Positions 63,951 to 64,000 of a stretch of DNA of 64,000 bases are shown in pieces. Position numbers and translations under genes: made by a program. The notes under the pieces are model-generated. The model saw nothing but the letters and a program-made list of their open reading frames with translations. It did not search any database and was not told where the DNA came from. The number at the start of each line of letters is the position of its first letter. Within the stretch, counting starts at the first letter, position 1. Source of the stretch: an uncultured Alteromonadaceae bacterium (GTDB lineage Bacteria > Pseudomonadota > Gammaproteobacteria > Enterobacterales > Alteromonadaceae); contig CANMXU010000011.1 of NCBI GenBank assembly GCA_947501935.1, forward strand, positions 80,402-144,401, read 5' to 3'.

Positions 63951-64000
63951 GGTTTTGTATTGTTGCCAATACCTCTTTTCTGATTCATTAGGACTTAAAC

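Noticed and set aside
63933..64000. Minus-strand frame (about 22 residues to the window edge) as the end of another gene.
   Set aside because: Too short to judge; it overlaps the hairpin after the zinc-ribbon gene and has no recognisable motif. Sequence beyond the window would decide.

Overview
The window looks like the chromosome of a marine, AT-rich gammaproteobacterium of the Colwellia/Thalassotalea type (Alteromonadales). This rests on a TonB-dependent receptor plus sugar-symporter polysaccharide locus without SusD, an MtrCAB extracellular electron conduit, and overall gene style. No rRNA, tRNA or CRISPR array was seen, so the placement is an inference from gene content.

Region 1 (1-25,500) is a beta-1,3-glucan (laminarin-type) utilization locus. 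It holds two GPH-family sugar:cation symporters, a TonB-dependent receptor, two GH16 lipoproteins, one exported and two cytosolic GH17 enzymes, a large GH149/GH161-like beta-1,3-oligoglucan phosphorylase, a CBM9-like exported protein and a GH30 lipoprotein probably acting on beta-1,6 branches. A LytS/LytTR two-component system sits inside it. Five transcription units carry a tandem 13-bp repeat (consensus GTCCRCTTTACCG) at 21-22 bp spacing, the geometry expected for a LytTR regulator, so the locus may be one regulon. A zinc-sensing-type diguanylate cyclase (CZB-GGDEF) interrupts the locus.

Region 2 (25,504-35,250) holds a dual-specificity phosphatase, a MATE transporter, an AraC regulator, and an mtrC-mtrA-mtrB operon (two decaheme cytochromes and the outer-membrane barrel) divergent from a diheme cytochrome c.

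Region 3 (35,650-63,214) is a resident type I restriction-modification locus (hsdM-hsdS-hsdR) whose hsdM is split by an island of about 21.8 kb (about 36,284-58,100). Joining 36,283 to 58,101 restores an in-frame 535-residue HsdM across the Gly-Glu-Phe-Tyr/Thr-Pro-Pro motif. The island is mobilized by three overlapping tyrosine-recombinase genes plus a small HTH/coiled-coil partner, as in the Tn554/GInt/SE group. Its cargo is defensive. One long minus-strand operon encodes a second complete type I system (hsdM, hsdS, hsdR), with a cyclic-oligonucleotide-type module (SMODS nucleotidyltransferase with AGS-C sensor plus SLATT membrane protein) and a GIY-YIG nuclease inserted between hsdS and hsdR. 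A single-TRD protein lies at the front; a YgjP-like metallopeptidase, a one-TM protein and a HEPN protein lie at the tail. A separate unit has an Xre regulator, a 147-residue unknown and an SF2 helicase, with a palindromic operator.

Region 4 (63,215-64,000) has a truncated remnant gene and a zinc-ribbon membrane protein.
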